Positions 54,022-63,205 of a stretch of 64,000 nt of DNA are shown piece by piece. The notes below the pieces were generated by a model. The model saw only the letters and a program-made list of their open reading frames with translations. It was not told where the DNA came from and did not search any database. The DNA comes from an uncultured Clostridia bacterium (GTDB taxonomy: Bacteria > Bacillota > Clostridia > UMGS1810), in NCBI GenBank assembly GCA_934500875.1, contig CAKSTL010000004.1, positions 124,001-188,000 on the forward strand, written 5' to 3'. Position 1 is the stretch's first letter, and each line of letters begins with the position of its first letter. Made by a program: the position numbers and the translations under genes.

Positions 54022-55311
54022 ATGAAAGTTACCAAAGAGCAGCAGGAAAAAAACAGCGTCAAGCTTACCATTACGGTAGACGCAGAAACCTTTGAAAAAG
54101 GCGTGCAGAAGGCTTATCTTAAAAACGTTAAAAAAATTGCACTCCCCGGTTTCAGAAAAGGCAAAGCGCCCAGAAAAATTATTGAACAGTACTACGGCGC
54201 AGGCGTATTTTTTGAAGACGCAATTAATTTTGTTTGCCCCGAGGCATATGAAGAAGCATTAAAAGAAACGGGTGTGGACGCTGTTTCAAGACCTGAAATT
54301 GACGTTGTTGAAATTGAAAGCGGCAAAGATTTTGTTTTCACCGCTACCGTTACAACAAAACCCGAGGTTGAGCTTGGCGATTACAACGCAGTAAGCGTTA
54401 AAAAGGTTACATACCGCACTACTCAAAAAGAAATTGAATCCGAAATTAAGAAGGTTCAGGAGCAGAATGCAAGGATCGTTCCCGTTGAGGACAGAGCGGT
54501 TAAAGCAGGCGACCTTACGGTTATTGATTTTGAAGGCTTTACCGACGGCGTTGCTTTTGAAGGCGGAAAAGGCACCGATTACAGCCTTGAAATCGGCTCG
54601 GGCGCTTTTATCCCCGGTTTTGAAGACCAGCTTATCGGCGCAGAAATCGGCAAAGAGGTTGAGGTTAACGTTACTTTCCCGAAGGACTATCATTCCGAAG
54701 ATTTAAAGGGCAAAAAGGCTTTGTTTAAAGTAACCGTTAAAGAAATTAAGGAAAAACAGCTTCCCGAAATCAACGACGATTTTGTAAAGGACGTCAGCGA
54801 ATTTGACACTCTTGACGACTACAAAAAGGACATCAAAGAAAAGCTTGCAAAGGCAAACGAGCAGAAAGGCAGACAGGAAACCGAAAACAACGTTCTTGAC
54901 GAGGTTTTGAAGGTTGCGACCGTTGAAATTCCCGAGTGTATGATTGACACTCAGCTTGATAACATTGCAAGAGATTTTGATTACCGTCTTTCAATGCAAG
55001 GCTTAAATCTTGAAAAATATCTTCAGATGACCGGCTCTGATATTGACGCTTTCAAAGCTCAGTTTAAAGATCAGGCTGAAAAACAGGTTAAAATTTCGCT
55101 CGTTCTTGAAGCAGTTGCAAAGACTGAAAAAGTTAAAGCAACAGAAAAAGACATCGAGGCTGAAATGAAGAAAATCGCTGAAGGTTACAATATGGAGCTT
55201 GACAAGGTTAAAGAAATGTTTAAAGAAGAAGAAACAAAATCGCTTGAAAACGAAATTGTTACGCAGAAAACCATTGACCTTCTCGTTAAAAACGCAACAA
55301 AAACAAAGTAG
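54022..55311 (+). CDS. tig: Trigger factor (ribosome-associated chaperone, prolyl isomerase)
   Basis: A 429-residue protein with all three parts: the ribosome-binding N domain with signature GFRKGKAPRKIIEQYYG, the FKBP-type PPIase domain (GDLTVIDFEGFTDGVAF, LEIGSGAFIPGFEDQLIGAE in part), and the C-terminal chaperone arms. It shields nascent chains. ATG 54022 follows AGAAGGG. It leads a tig-clpP-clpX run, the usual grouping, with 72 bases and a weak hairpin before clpP. Confidence 0.97.
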   Translation: MKVTKEQQEKNSVKLTITVDAETFEKGVQKAYLKNVKKIALPGFRKGKAPRKIIEQYYGAGVFFEDAINFVCPEAYEEALKETGVDAVSRPEIDVVEIESGKDFVFTATVTTKPEVELGDYNAVSVKKVTYRTTQKEIESEIKKVQEQNARIVPVEDRAVKAGDLTVIDFEGFTDGVAFEGGKGTDYSLEIGSGAFIPGFEDQLIGAEIGKEVEVNVTFPKDYHSEDLKGKKALFKVTVKEIKEKQLPEINDDFVKDVSEFDTLDDYKKDIKEKLAKANEQKGRQETENNVLDEVLKVATVEIPECMIDTQLDNIARDFDYRLSMQGLNLEKYLQMTGSDIDAFKAQFKDQAEKQVKISLVLEAVAKTEKVKATEKDIEAEMKKIAEGYNMELDKVKEMFKEEETKSLENEIVTQKTIDLLVKNATKTK

Positions 55312-55334
55312 TTTTTAAATATAAATTTACATTA

Positions 55335-55362
55335 TGGGCTGCTGTTTTAACGGCAGCTCATT
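55335..55362 (+). terminator. Weak hairpin between tig and clpP
   Basis: TGGGCTGC and GCAGCTCA (55335-55342 and 55353-55360) pair with one mismatch; only three T follow. It may attenuate rather than stop read-through into clpP. Confidence 0.35.
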
Positions 55363-55383
55363 TAAAAAAAGGAGGATTTTCAT

Positions 55384-55968
55384 ATGAGTTTAGTTCCTAT
55401 GGTTATTGAACAGACAAGTCGGGGTGAACGTTCATTCGACATTTATTCAAGGCTTTTAAAAGACAGAATTATAATGCTCAGCGACGAGGTTAATGACGTA
55501 ACAGCAAGTCTTGTTGTTGCGCAGCTTCTCTTTTTGGAAGGCGAAGACCCGTCCAAAGATATAAATCTTTATATAAACAGTCCGGGCGGCTCTATTACCG
55601 CAGGTATGGCAATTTACGATACAATGCAGTATATTAAATGCGACGTATCGACAATCTGTATCGGTATGGCTGCAAGTATGGGTGCATTTTTGCTCTCATC
55701 CGGCGCAAAAGGCAAACGTTTTGCCCTTCCCCACAGCGAAATAATGATTCATCAGCCCCTCGGCGGTATGCAGGGTCAGGCTGCGGATATAAAAATTCAC
55801 GCAGACAGAATCATAAAAATCAGACACACACTTAACACGCTTTTCAGCGAACAGACAGGCAAACCGCTTGAAATTATCGAAAGAGATACAGACCGTGACA
55901 ACTTTATGACGGCAATCGAGGCAAAAGAATACGGTCTTGTTGACGAGGTTATTTCAAAACGAAAATAA
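55384..55968 (+). CDS. clpP: ATP-dependent Clp protease proteolytic subunit
   Basis: A 194-residue serine protease. Catalytic Ser is in [14 protein letters not shown], His in [12 protein letters not shown], and Asp in [11 protein letters not shown]. It forms the tetradecameric barrel that degrades proteins unfolded by ClpX. ATG 55384 follows AGGAGG. It is 18 bases before clpX. Confidence 0.98.
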   Translation: MSLVPMVIEQTSRGERSFDIYSRLLKDRIIMLSDEVNDVTASLVVAQLLFLEGEDPSKDINLYINSPGGSITAGMAIYDTMQYIKCDVSTICIGMAASMGAFLLSSGAKGKRFALPHSEIMIHQPLGGMQGQAADIKIHADRIIKIRHTLNTLFSEQTGKPLEIIERDTDRDNFMTAIEAKEYGLVDEVISKRK

Positions 55969-55986
55969 ATGAGGTGAAAACAGATA

Positions 55987-57258
55987 ATGGGCAATATTGA
56001 TGATAAAAAGCAGCTCAAATGCTCGTTCTGCGGCAAAACCGAGGACCAGGTATCGAGGCTTGTTGCGGGCCCGGGCGTATTTATTTGCAGCGATTGTATT
56101 GCTATGTGCTGCGATATCGTCGCCGAAGACTATGATGATTTTGACAAACAGGCGAATTTAGAAAATATTCCCAAGCCGCAGGAAATTAAAAAAATTCTTG
56201 ACGACTACGTAATCGGTCAGGACGCTGCAAAAAAGGTTTTGAGCGTTGCGGTGTATAATCACTACAAACGAATTGAAACCCAAGAAAAAGACAGTGACGT
56301 TGAACTTCAGAAAAGCAATATACTTCTGCTCGGCCCCACCGGTTCAGGCAAAACGCTCATTGCTCAAACTCTGGCAAGAATTATCGACGTTCCGTTCGCC
56401 ATTGCAGACGCAACCTCACTTACCGAAGCCGGATATGTCGGCGAGGATGTTGAAAATATTCTTCTTAAGCTTATTCAAGCGGCTGATTATAATATTGAAC
56501 GTGCCGAAAAAGGCATTATTTATATTGATGAAATTGACAAAATTGCCAGAAAATCCGAAAATGTTTCGATTACACGTGACGTAAGCGGCGAAGGCGTTCA
56601 GCAGGCGCTCTTAAAAATTCTGGAAGGCACCGTTGCCTCCGTTCCCCCTCAGGGAGGAAGAAAGCATCCGCATCAGGAGCTTATTCAGATTGACACGACA
56701 AATATTTTGTTCATATGCGGCGGCGCTTTTGATGGAATTGACAAAATAATTGAAAACAGAGTCGGCAAGAAGCTTATGGGCTTCGGCGCAGAAATTACAA
56801 AACAGGAAGAAAAAAATATCGGCGATACACTTAAAAAAATCACTCCGCAGGATTTGCTCAAATTCGGTCTTATACCCGAATTTATAGGCAGACTGCCAAT
56901 GATTGCAACTCTTGACAACCTTGACAAAAAAGCGCTTGTCAGAATTCTTACAGAGCCGAAAAACGCCTTGGTTAAGCAGTATAAAAAAATGCTTGAGCTT
57001 GACAATGTTGAACTTGAATTTGACGGCGAAGCGCTGGAGGAAATTGCGCAAAAGGCTATTGATTTAAAAACCGGTGCCCGCGGACTTCGCTCTGTTATTG
57101 AAGATACTATGATTGACGTTATGTACGAGGCTCCGTCGGATGTAAGCCTTGCAAAATGCACGATTACAAAAAAATGCGTAGATAAGCTTGAAAAACCCAT
57201 TCTTGCTTACAGGGGCAAAAAGAAGCCGAGAAAGGCTGAAGAAAACGAAACCGCATAA
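55987..57258 (+). CDS. clpX: ATP-dependent Clp protease ATP-binding subunit ClpX
   Basis: A 423-residue AAA+ unfoldase. The N-terminal zinc-binding domain has CSFCG and CSDC; Walker A is GPTGSGKT, Walker [10 protein letters not shown], the pore loop VGEDVENI region and a C-terminal small domain follow. The ClpP-docking loop reads [10 protein letters not shown] where IGF is usual. It unfolds substrates for ClpP. ATG 55987 follows GAGGTG. A terminator with long arms follows. Confidence 0.97.
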   Translation: MGNIDDKKQLKCSFCGKTEDQVSRLVAGPGVFICSDCIAMCCDIVAEDYDDFDKQANLENIPKPQEIKKILDDYVIGQDAAKKVLSVAVYNHYKRIETQEKDSDVELQKSNILLLGPTGSGKTLIAQTLARIIDVPFAIADATSLTEAGYVGEDVENILLKLIQAADYNIERAEKGIIYIDEIDKIARKSENVSITRDVSGEGVQQALLKILEGTVASVPPQGGRKHPHQELIQIDTTNILFICGGAFDGIDKIIENRVGKKLMGFGAEITKQEEKNIGDTLKKITPQDLLKFGLIPEFIGRLPMIATLDNLDKKALVRILTEPKNALVKQYKKMLELDNVELEFDGEALEEIAQKAIDLKTGARGLRSVIEDTMIDVMYEAPSDVSLAKCTITKKCVDKLEKPILAYRGKKKPRKAEENETA

Positions 57259-57273
57259 AATTTTTTGAAAATT

Positions 57274-57327
57274 TTACCCGTTTAAAAGCAATGCTTAATG
57301 CATATACTTAAAACGGGTAATTTTTTA
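57274..57327 (+). terminator. Terminator after clpX
   Basis: TTACCCGTTT (57274-57283) and AAACGGGTAA (57311-57320) pair across a loop of 27 bases that itself has a small AGCAATGCT palindrome, and a run of T follows. Confidence 0.7.
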
Positions 57328-57357
57328 TTGCAAAACATCAATATAAGGAGCGGTAGT

Positions 57358-57549
57358 ATGATTGATAATATTTCACTTATACTCGTTATTATCGGCGCAT
57401 TAAACTGGGGTATCATCGGTCTTTTCGGTGTTGACCTTATAGGAATGCTTTTCGGCGGACAGCTTACGCTGATACCGAGAATTATTTACACAATCGTCGG
57501 TATTGCCGGCATATGGACAATCACACTTTTGTTCAAAGACAAGCGCTGA
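57358..57549 (+). CDS. DUF378-family small membrane protein
   Basis: A 63-residue protein with the DUF378 core LVIIGALNWGIIGLFGVDLIG and a second hydrophobic segment (IIYTIVGIAGIWTI). DUF378 proteins are two-helix membrane proteins of unknown function. ATG 57358 follows AAGGAG; the open frame upstream to 57298 passes through the clpX terminator. A bidirectional terminator follows. Confidence 0.88.
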   Translation: MIDNISLILVIIGALNWGIIGLFGVDLIGMLFGGQLTLIPRIIYTIVGIAGIWTITLLFKDKR

Positions 57550-57550
57550 A

Positions 57551-57599
57551 AAAAAGGACTTTATGCAGAAAAGTAATTATACTGCACAAAGTCCTTTTA
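57551..57599. terminator. Bidirectional terminator between the DUF378 gene and the SLH gene
   Basis: AAAAAGGACTTTATGCAG (57551-57568) pairs with CTGCACAAAGTCCTTTT (57582-57598) with one bulge; A/T tracts lie on both sides. Confidence 0.85.
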
Positions 57600-57636
57600 A
57601 TATTTTAAGATATTTAAATTTGAAACATTTAAAATT

Positions 57637-59484
57637 TTATCCCAAAACTATAAGCGTTGTTGCCTCAAACACACCCGATTTAACCGAGCCTATCGCCGTA
57701 AGCGACATACCCGAAGTGATTGTTTTGAGCGCAGCCTCTTTGCCTGTTGAATTGTTGATTATTTTTGTGGATTTGCCGACAAACACCGACTGAGTAATGT
57801 TTTGCGACGATACGTTGTCAAAATACGTAATCTGCACAAGGCCGTAGGACGCATTTACAAGGTCAACGGTACCGGTAATCTGTGTAATCGTTTCAACCGG
57901 CGAAGTGTCAATTTTAACGATTGTATCACTTTCAAGCGTAATTTTTGCTGTTGTCGAAAGTCTTAAATCGTAAATCGTTCCCGCCGCACCGTTAACGGTA
58001 ATTGCAACATTCGAAGCGAGCGGATATGTTTTGCTCTCTCCGTTCAGTTTTACCTTTACCGACGGCGAAGATGAAATGTTGATTTCCTCAATAAACCCGG
58101 TTGTATTGCTTGTTTTGCTTGTAGCGACAATCTTAGTGATGTAGCCGTATTCAAGCGTCATACTAACCGAATCTCCGCTTCGGACATCCGAAAGTGTTGC
58201 GTCGTTTGTTCCGCTCTTGGACACGGTAATTTCGTTTCCTGCGGTGTACGAAACTTCGTTATTGTCGGTATCCGTAATTTTAACATAAACGCCCAAATCA
58301 CTTGTATAAATTTCTTTTACGATACCCTTAACCGTTTCGGTCTTCGATTTTGCGTTTATAAGTGTAATTTTTCCTTTTTTAAGAGTAACCTCTGCATAGT
58401 CGCCCGTTTTAAGAGAAGTAACCGTACTCTTTTCGCCCTCATATGTTACAAGCACCGACTCTGACGTGGTGTATTCAACCGTTTCCTTTTCGCCGCTGTC
58501 AAGAAATTTGTTGAATTTGATTGTGCTTGTGCCTGCTTTTGAATTATTTTTGATTGTACTTATCGAGCCTTTGAACGTTTCCTCGACGTCGGGAGTTATA
58601 AAATCAATTGCGAAAAGCGCACCTTTTTTTGTCGTAATAACGCACTCATAGCCGATTGACACATCATCAATCGAAATTTTTTCGCCCTCAAATCTTAACA
58701 CAACGCTGTCATTTACTGTGTACCCGTACGGTTCGTCGTTTTTGCCCTTGAATTTCATCACGCCGATAAGCGGGTCAACATTTGTAACAATTGCACTTAA
58801 GTTTTCAAACTCGGCATTGTTTTTGAGCTTATACAAAACGACTGCCATCTGCGCTCTTGTAACCTCTGTATTCGGCGAAAATTCCGTTGCCGACATACCC
58901 TGCATAAGCCCCTGCTCGGTTACATATTCAACATATTTTTTTGCAAATGACGGTATGCTTGACTCGTCCGAATAATCAAGCACCGAAGCGAGATTTTTCT
59001 TAACCGTTTCTTCAGCGCCCATTGCCTTTGTCAAAAGAACGGCAAGCTCATATCTTTTAAGCCCCTGCGTTGCATTTGCACCGCCTACATAATCCGCAAG
59101 TTCTGCTGATGAAATAACATTTTTTCCGAGAAGGTATGCAAGCTCGCCTTTTCCGTAGGCGAGGTCGTATTTTTCTGTATCGGAACTGTATTTTTCTTTA
59201 AAAACATCTGTCAAATCGCTGTTTGCCGAATTGTTAACACCCAGAATTCTTGCCGCAAGTACAAGCGATTCAAGTTTGGTTACGGTATTTGCAGGTCTGA
59301 ACGTTGCGTCCTCGTAACCCAAAATAATTTTTTCTTCCGCCATAGAATCGACAGCCTCTACCGCCCAGCCGTAGTTTTCGTTGGTAACATCAGAAAATTT
59401 TGCCGCCGACGCCGTCAAAGGCATAACGGCTGTGCAAAGTGTTGCAGCTGCCGCAACAAGGCTAATTGCTTTTTTCAGTTTCAT
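57637..59484 (-). CDS. Secreted SLH-domain surface protein with long beta-rich C-terminal region
   Basis: About 615 residues. A signal peptide (KKAISLVAAAATLCTAVMPL in part) is followed by three SLH repeats at about residues 28-215, marked by FSDVTNENYGWAVEAVDSMAE, RYELAVLLTKAMG and TRAQMAVVLYKLK. SLH domains bind pyruvylated cell-wall polymer. The rest, from about 220, is rich in Thr, Ser, Lys, Gly and short beta strands and contains repeated patterns such as GKITLINAKSKT and GYITKIVATSKT, with similar modules. No enzymatic motif is seen. ATG 59484 follows GAGGAGG. It lies 28 bases after tsaD without a clear terminator. Confidence 0.85.
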   Translation of the reverse strand: MKLKKAISLVAAAATLCTAVMPLTASAAKFSDVTNENYGWAVEAVDSMAEEKIILGYEDATFRPANTVTKLESLVLAARILGVNNSANSDLTDVFKEKYSSDTEKYDLAYGKGELAYLLGKNVISSAELADYVGGANATQGLKRYELAVLLTKAMGAEETVKKNLASVLDYSDESSIPSFAKKYVEYVTEQGLMQGMSATEFSPNTEVTRAQMAVVLYKLKNNAEFENLSAIVTNVDPLIGVMKFKGKNDEPYGYTVNDSVVLRFEGEKISIDDVSIGYECVITTKKGALFAIDFITPDVEETFKGSISTIKNNSKAGTSTIKFNKFLDSGEKETVEYTTSESVLVTYEGEKSTVTSLKTGDYAEVTLKKGKITLINAKSKTETVKGIVKEIYTSDLGVYVKITDTDNNEVSYTAGNEITVSKSGTNDATLSDVRSGDSVSMTLEYGYITKIVATSKTSNTTGFIEEINISSSPSVKVKLNGESKTYPLASNVAITVNGAAGTIYDLRLSTTAKITLESDTIVKIDTSPVETITQITGTVDLVNASYGLVQITYFDNVSSQNITQSVFVGKSTKIINNSTGKEAALKTITSGMSLTAIGSVKSGVFEATTLIVLG

Positions 59485-59512
59485 TTGTAAAACCTCCTCA
59501 TAAATTAGTATT

Positions 59513-60514
59513 TTAGTTTTGTTCAACGCTTAAATACGGAATCGCATTAAGCGTCATATCTTTAAAATTACCGTTTAAAAACTCATAGTATCCGCAGCAC
59601 GCCGTCATAGCGGCATTGTCTGTGCACAAAATCGGCGACGGATAATAAAGCTTTAAATTCTCCTTACGCTTTTCAAGCTCGCTGCGAAGAGCGCTGTTTG
59701 CCGCAACTCCGCCGGCAATTGCAATTTTATCAACACCGTACTTTTTTGCTGCCGCAACAAGGTTTTTTGACAAAACCTCAACCACGCTTTTTTGAAACGA
59801 AGCCGCAATATCGGCTCTGTTGTACGTTTCGCCTTTCTGCTCCAGATTGTGCAGATAATTTATAACTCCCGTCTTTATGCCGCTGAAGCTGAAATCAAAC
59901 GAATCCTTGCCGAAAGACACCTGTTTAAATGCAACAAAATCGGGATTTCCGTTTTTTGCCTCTTTGTCTATCATAGGACCGCCGGGATAACCCAGCCCGA
60001 TAACCCTTGCAACCTTGTCAAACGCTTCGCCGGCTGCATCATCCCTGGTCTGACCGAGAATTTTGTATTTTGTATAGCTCTCCGCCAAAATTATGTGACT
60101 GTGACCACCCGATGCAACAAGACATACAAACGGCGGTTCAAGGTCTTTGTGTTCAATATAATTTGCACAAATATGCGCCCTTATATGGTGAACGCCGACA
60201 AGCGGTTTATGGAGCGAAAACGCAAGCGCCTTAGCCGTTGAAACACCGACAAGCAGTGCGCCCACAAGCCCCGGTGCGTATGTAACCGCCAAAGCGTCCA
60301 AATCGTCAAAAGTGACGTTTGCCGCCAAAAGTGATTCTTCAATAACGCCGCTTATCGCCTCAAGATGCTTTCTAGAAGCAATTTCGGGGACTACTCCGCC
60401 GTATTTTCTGTGAGTTTTAATCTGTGTTGAAATAATGTTTGACAAAACACATCTGCCGTCTTTTACGACTGCCGCTGCCGTTTCGTCGCAGGATGATTCG
60501 ATACCTAATATCAG
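59513..60514 (-). CDS. tsaD: tRNA N6-adenosine threonylcarbamoyltransferase TsaD (non-canonical start)
   Basis: A TsaD/Kae1 ASKHA-fold protein. It has [14 protein letters not shown], the metal-binding [31 protein letters not shown] and [11 protein letters not shown]. With tsaB, tsaC and tsaE it makes t6A37 in tRNAs. The family N-terminus is encoded upstream of the first usable TTG (60445), which would remove GIESSCDE. No ATG, GTG or TTG lies in frame between the rimI stop and the motif; candidates are CTG 60514 (drawn here), ACG 60520 and ATA 60526, after GAGGAGGGG. tsaB is not nearby. It follows rimI directly. Confidence 0.88.
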   Translation of the reverse strand: MILGIESSCDETAAAVVKDGRCVLSNIISTQIKTHRKYGGVVPEIASRKHLEAISGVIEESLLAANVTFDDLDALAVTYAPGLVGALLVGVSTAKALAFSLHKPLVGVHHIRAHICANYIEHKDLEPPFVCLVASGGHSHIILAESYTKYKILGQTRDDAAGEAFDKVARVIGLGYPGGPMIDKEAKNGNPDFVAFKQVSFGKDSFDFSFSGIKTGVINYLHNLEQKGETYNRADIAASFQKSVVEVLSKNLVAAAKKYGVDKIAIAGGVAANSALRSELEKRKENLKLYYPSPILCTDNAAMTACCGYYEFLNGNFKDMTLNAIPYLSVEQN

Positions 60515-60533
60515 CGCCGTTTTTATCCCCTCC

Positions 60534-60992
60534 TCAATCTCTTTTTATCTTAAGCCGGTATCTTTTTGTCATAAGATAAGCGTCCTCGTTATTATACATT
60601 GCATAATAACCGCTGCGCTTACCGACTGTTGTAAACCCTTGTTTTGTATAAAATGCAACCGCTGCGTCATTTGAGCTTCTAACCTCAAGAAAACAGCAGA
60701 TAATCATTTTATCCTCTATAATTCTTTCCATTTCTTCAAATAATTTGGTGGCAACGCTTCTTCTGCGGTGGCGTTTTTCAACGCATATACGCAAAAGCTC
60801 TGCCTCGTCGCAAACATATGTAAAAATTGCGTATCCGATAATGGTTTTCTTATCCCTTGCGGTAAGAAAAATACAGTTAGGCGAATTAAACTGCGATTTT
60901 AATGCATCGTAGCTCCAACTGTCATCAAAATTTTTTTCCTCGATTACAGAAATTCTCTTGAGGTCGTTTTCATTTGCTGTGGATATTACCAT
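60534..60992 (-). CDS. rimI: Ribosomal protein S18-alanine N-acetyltransferase
   Basis: A 152-residue GNAT protein. The acetyl-CoA region is [23 protein letters not shown] (in part), followed by [28 protein letters not shown]. RimI acetylates the N-terminus of S18; the family is also found in tsa clusters. ATG 60992 follows CAGGA. Its TGA overlaps the ribosome site of tsaD, so tsaD probably depends on rimI translation. Confidence 0.88.
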   Translation of the reverse strand: MVISTANENDLKRISVIEEKNFDDSWSYDALKSQFNSPNCIFLTARDKKTIIGYAIFTYVCDEAELLRICVEKRHRRRSVATKLFEEMERIIEDKMIICCFLEVRSSNDAAVAFYTKQGFTTVGKRSGYYAMYNNEDAYLMTKRYRLKIKRD

Positions 60993-61011
60993 TTTTTCCT
61001 GCTCCCGAAAA

Positions 61012-62013
61012 TTAAACTTTAATAATTTTATATCCTGCCGATTTAAAAATTCTGTTTTTCACTGCAACGCCTATTCCGCTCTCGTCCTCAAGCTGTGCGT
61101 AAATAACGTCAATTCCGTTTTCGTCAAACTCTCTTAACGCCTCGTAGAGAACATATGCGTAATTTTTCATATCGTCCCCTGCGTCAATCACATAATCGGC
61201 ATTTTCATATTTTGTGTTTTTATACGATAAAACACCAATTCTTTTATTTTTATTCTCCAAAACCGAGTCGATATATTTTTTGCAGCCGCCTTCCTTTCCC
61301 ATAACCACAAAAACATCTGCCTTCGGTGAATAGTGAGTGTACTTCATACCTGGACATTTCGGGGTTTTAACGCCCTTGATGTCAACATAATCCGATTTTA
61401 TTCTGTCGGTATATTTTCGTATATCGTCAAATGTAACGTATCCGGGCCGCAGAATTTTAAATTCCTCCTGCGAAACATCCAGAACGGTAGATTCTATTCC
61501 CACGCTGCATTCGCCGCCGTCGATTATAAAATCGACTCTGCCCATCATATCATCACAAACGTGCTTAAAAACCGTAGGGCTTGGACTGCCCGAAAGATTA
61601 GCGCTGGGTGCCGCCACAAAAACACCGCTTTTTTTTATAAGATTCTGCGCAGTTTTATTTGACGGAAATCTTACCGCAACGGTATCAAGATTTGCAGTTA
61701 CAATTCTTGGGACAGCGTCGCCCTTTTTAAAAATCATTGTCAAAGGTCCCGGCCAGAAGGCATCTATAAGCTTTTGTGCGTCGGGCGGAACAGTTTTTAC
61801 AATTTTTAAAAGGTTGTCCGTATCGGCAATATGTACGATAAGCGGATTATCGCTCGGTCTGCCCTTTGCGGCATAAATCTTTTTAACGGCATCCTCGTTT
61901 AAGGCGTCAGCACCCAGACCGTAAACCGTTTCGGTCGGAAAAATTACCGTACCGCCGCATTTAAGGCACTGCGCCGCCTCGTCAAGATTGTCGCTTTTAA
62001 CAATTTTTGTCAT
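61012..62013 (-). CDS. tsaC: Threonylcarbamoyl-AMP synthase (TsaC/Sua5)
   Basis: A 333-residue YrdC/Sua5-type protein. The YrdC domain has GTVIFPTETVYGLGADA, KGRPSDNPLIVHI and RFPSNKTAQNLI, PSANLSGSPSPT; the extra C-terminal Sua5 domain (GMKYTHYSPKADVFVV) makes it the long form. It forms the AMP-activated threonylcarbamoyl used by TsaD. ATG 62013 or TTG 62016 start it. It is the gene between prfA and rimI, so tsaC, rimI and tsaD form one modification cluster. Confidence 0.93.
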   Translation of the reverse strand: MTKIVKSDNLDEAAQCLKCGGTVIFPTETVYGLGADALNEDAVKKIYAAKGRPSDNPLIVHIADTDNLLKIVKTVPPDAQKLIDAFWPGPLTMIFKKGDAVPRIVTANLDTVAVRFPSNKTAQNLIKKSGVFVAAPSANLSGSPSPTVFKHVCDDMMGRVDFIIDGGECSVGIESTVLDVSQEEFKILRPGYVTFDDIRKYTDRIKSDYVDIKGVKTPKCPGMKYTHYSPKADVFVVMGKEGGCKKYIDSVLENKNKRIGVLSYKNTKYENADYVIDAGDDMKNYAYVLYEALREFDENGIDVIYAQLEDESGIGVAVKNRIFKSAGYKIIKV

Positions 62014-62036
62014 CAAAACGTCATTTCCTTGTAATT

Positions 62037-63107
62037 TTATTCGCCGGACATTTTAAGCTTTTCGCTCTGGTCGGCTGTTATGAGTGCGTCAATAATTTCG
62101 CTTAAATCGCCGTTTAAGACCATATCAAGTTTATGAAGCGTAAGAGAAATTCTGTGGTCGGTAACACGTCCCTGAGGGAAGTTGTACGTTCGTATTCTCT
62201 CGCTTCTGTCACCGGTGCCGACTTGGCTTTTGCGCTCTGCCGAAAGCTCTGCATTCTGAGCCGAAACAGCCATATCGTAAACCCTTGAACGAAGAATTTT
62301 CATAGCCTTTTCTTTATTTTTAAGCTGCGATTTTTCATCCTGACACGAAACCACAACGCCTGTCGGAATATGCGTAATTCTCACCGCAGAATCGGTTGTG
62401 TTAACGCACTGACCGCCGGGACCGCCGGCACGGAAAACATCTATTCTCAAATCATTGGGATTAATATCAATTTCAACCTCTTCAACCTCGGGAAGAACCG
62501 CAACCGTAACGGTGGAGGTGTGAATACGTCCTCCCGACTCTGTTGACGGGATACGCTGAACACGGTGAACTCCGCTTTCAAACTTAAGACGGCTGTATGC
62601 GCCCTGACCGTTGATTGCAAAAGATACCTCTTTATAACCGCCGATATCGGTTTCGTTTGCACTGAGCATTTCAACCTTCCAGTGCATAGACTCTGCGTAC
62701 ATTGAATACATTCTCAAAAGGTCTGCCGCAAAAAGCGCCGCCTCGTCGCCGCCCGCACCGCCTCTTATTTCCATAATAACGTTTTTATCGTCGTTTTCAT
62801 CTTTTGGCAAGAGCAGAATTTTAATTTCCTGCTCGATTTTTTCCGTTTTTTCCTTGCCGTCCGCAAGCTCGGCTTCGGCAAGCTCTTTCATCTCTTTATC
62901 GTCCGAGGTTTCAATAATCTCCTTCGCCTCGGCTATATTATCGCTGACAAGCTTATATTCTCTGTATTTTTCAACAATGGGAGCAATATCCGAATGTTCT
63001 TTGCAAAGTTTTCGCCAGAGCGCCTGGTCGGCAATAACCTCAGGATCGGAAATCTTCTTTTCAAGCTCCTCAAATCTTCCTTCAATGAAGGACAGTTTTT
63101 CAAACAT
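62037..63107 (-). CDS. prfA: Peptide chain release factor 1
   Basis: A 356-residue release factor. The stop-codon recognition PxT tripeptide is in [16 protein letters not shown] and the catalytic GGQ is in [17 protein letters not shown]. The N-terminal coiled coil is normal. It terminates translation at UAA and UAG. ATG 63107 follows AGAAGG. It is 23 bases before tsaC on the same strand. A TATACT about 55 bases upstream may be its -10. Confidence 0.97.
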   Translation of the reverse strand: MFEKLSFIEGRFEELEKKISDPEVIADQALWRKLCKEHSDIAPIVEKYREYKLVSDNIAEAKEIIETSDDKEMKELAEAELADGKEKTEKIEQEIKILLLPKDENDDKNVIMEIRGGAGGDEAALFAADLLRMYSMYAESMHWKVEMLSANETDIGGYKEVSFAINGQGAYSRLKFESGVHRVQRIPSTESGGRIHTSTVTVAVLPEVEEVEIDINPNDLRIDVFRAGGPGGQCVNTTDSAVRITHIPTGVVVSCQDEKSQLKNKEKAMKILRSRVYDMAVSAQNAELSAERKSQVGTGDRSERIRTYNFPQGRVTDHRISLTLHKLDMVLNGDLSEIIDALITADQSEKLKMSGE

Positions 63108-63205
63108 TTCGCACCTTCTAATCTGTCGTATGTAGTTAAAATTTCACTTGAATACAGTATAACACAATTTTTTTATAAAATAAATACTTTTTTGCAAAAT
63201 TAACA

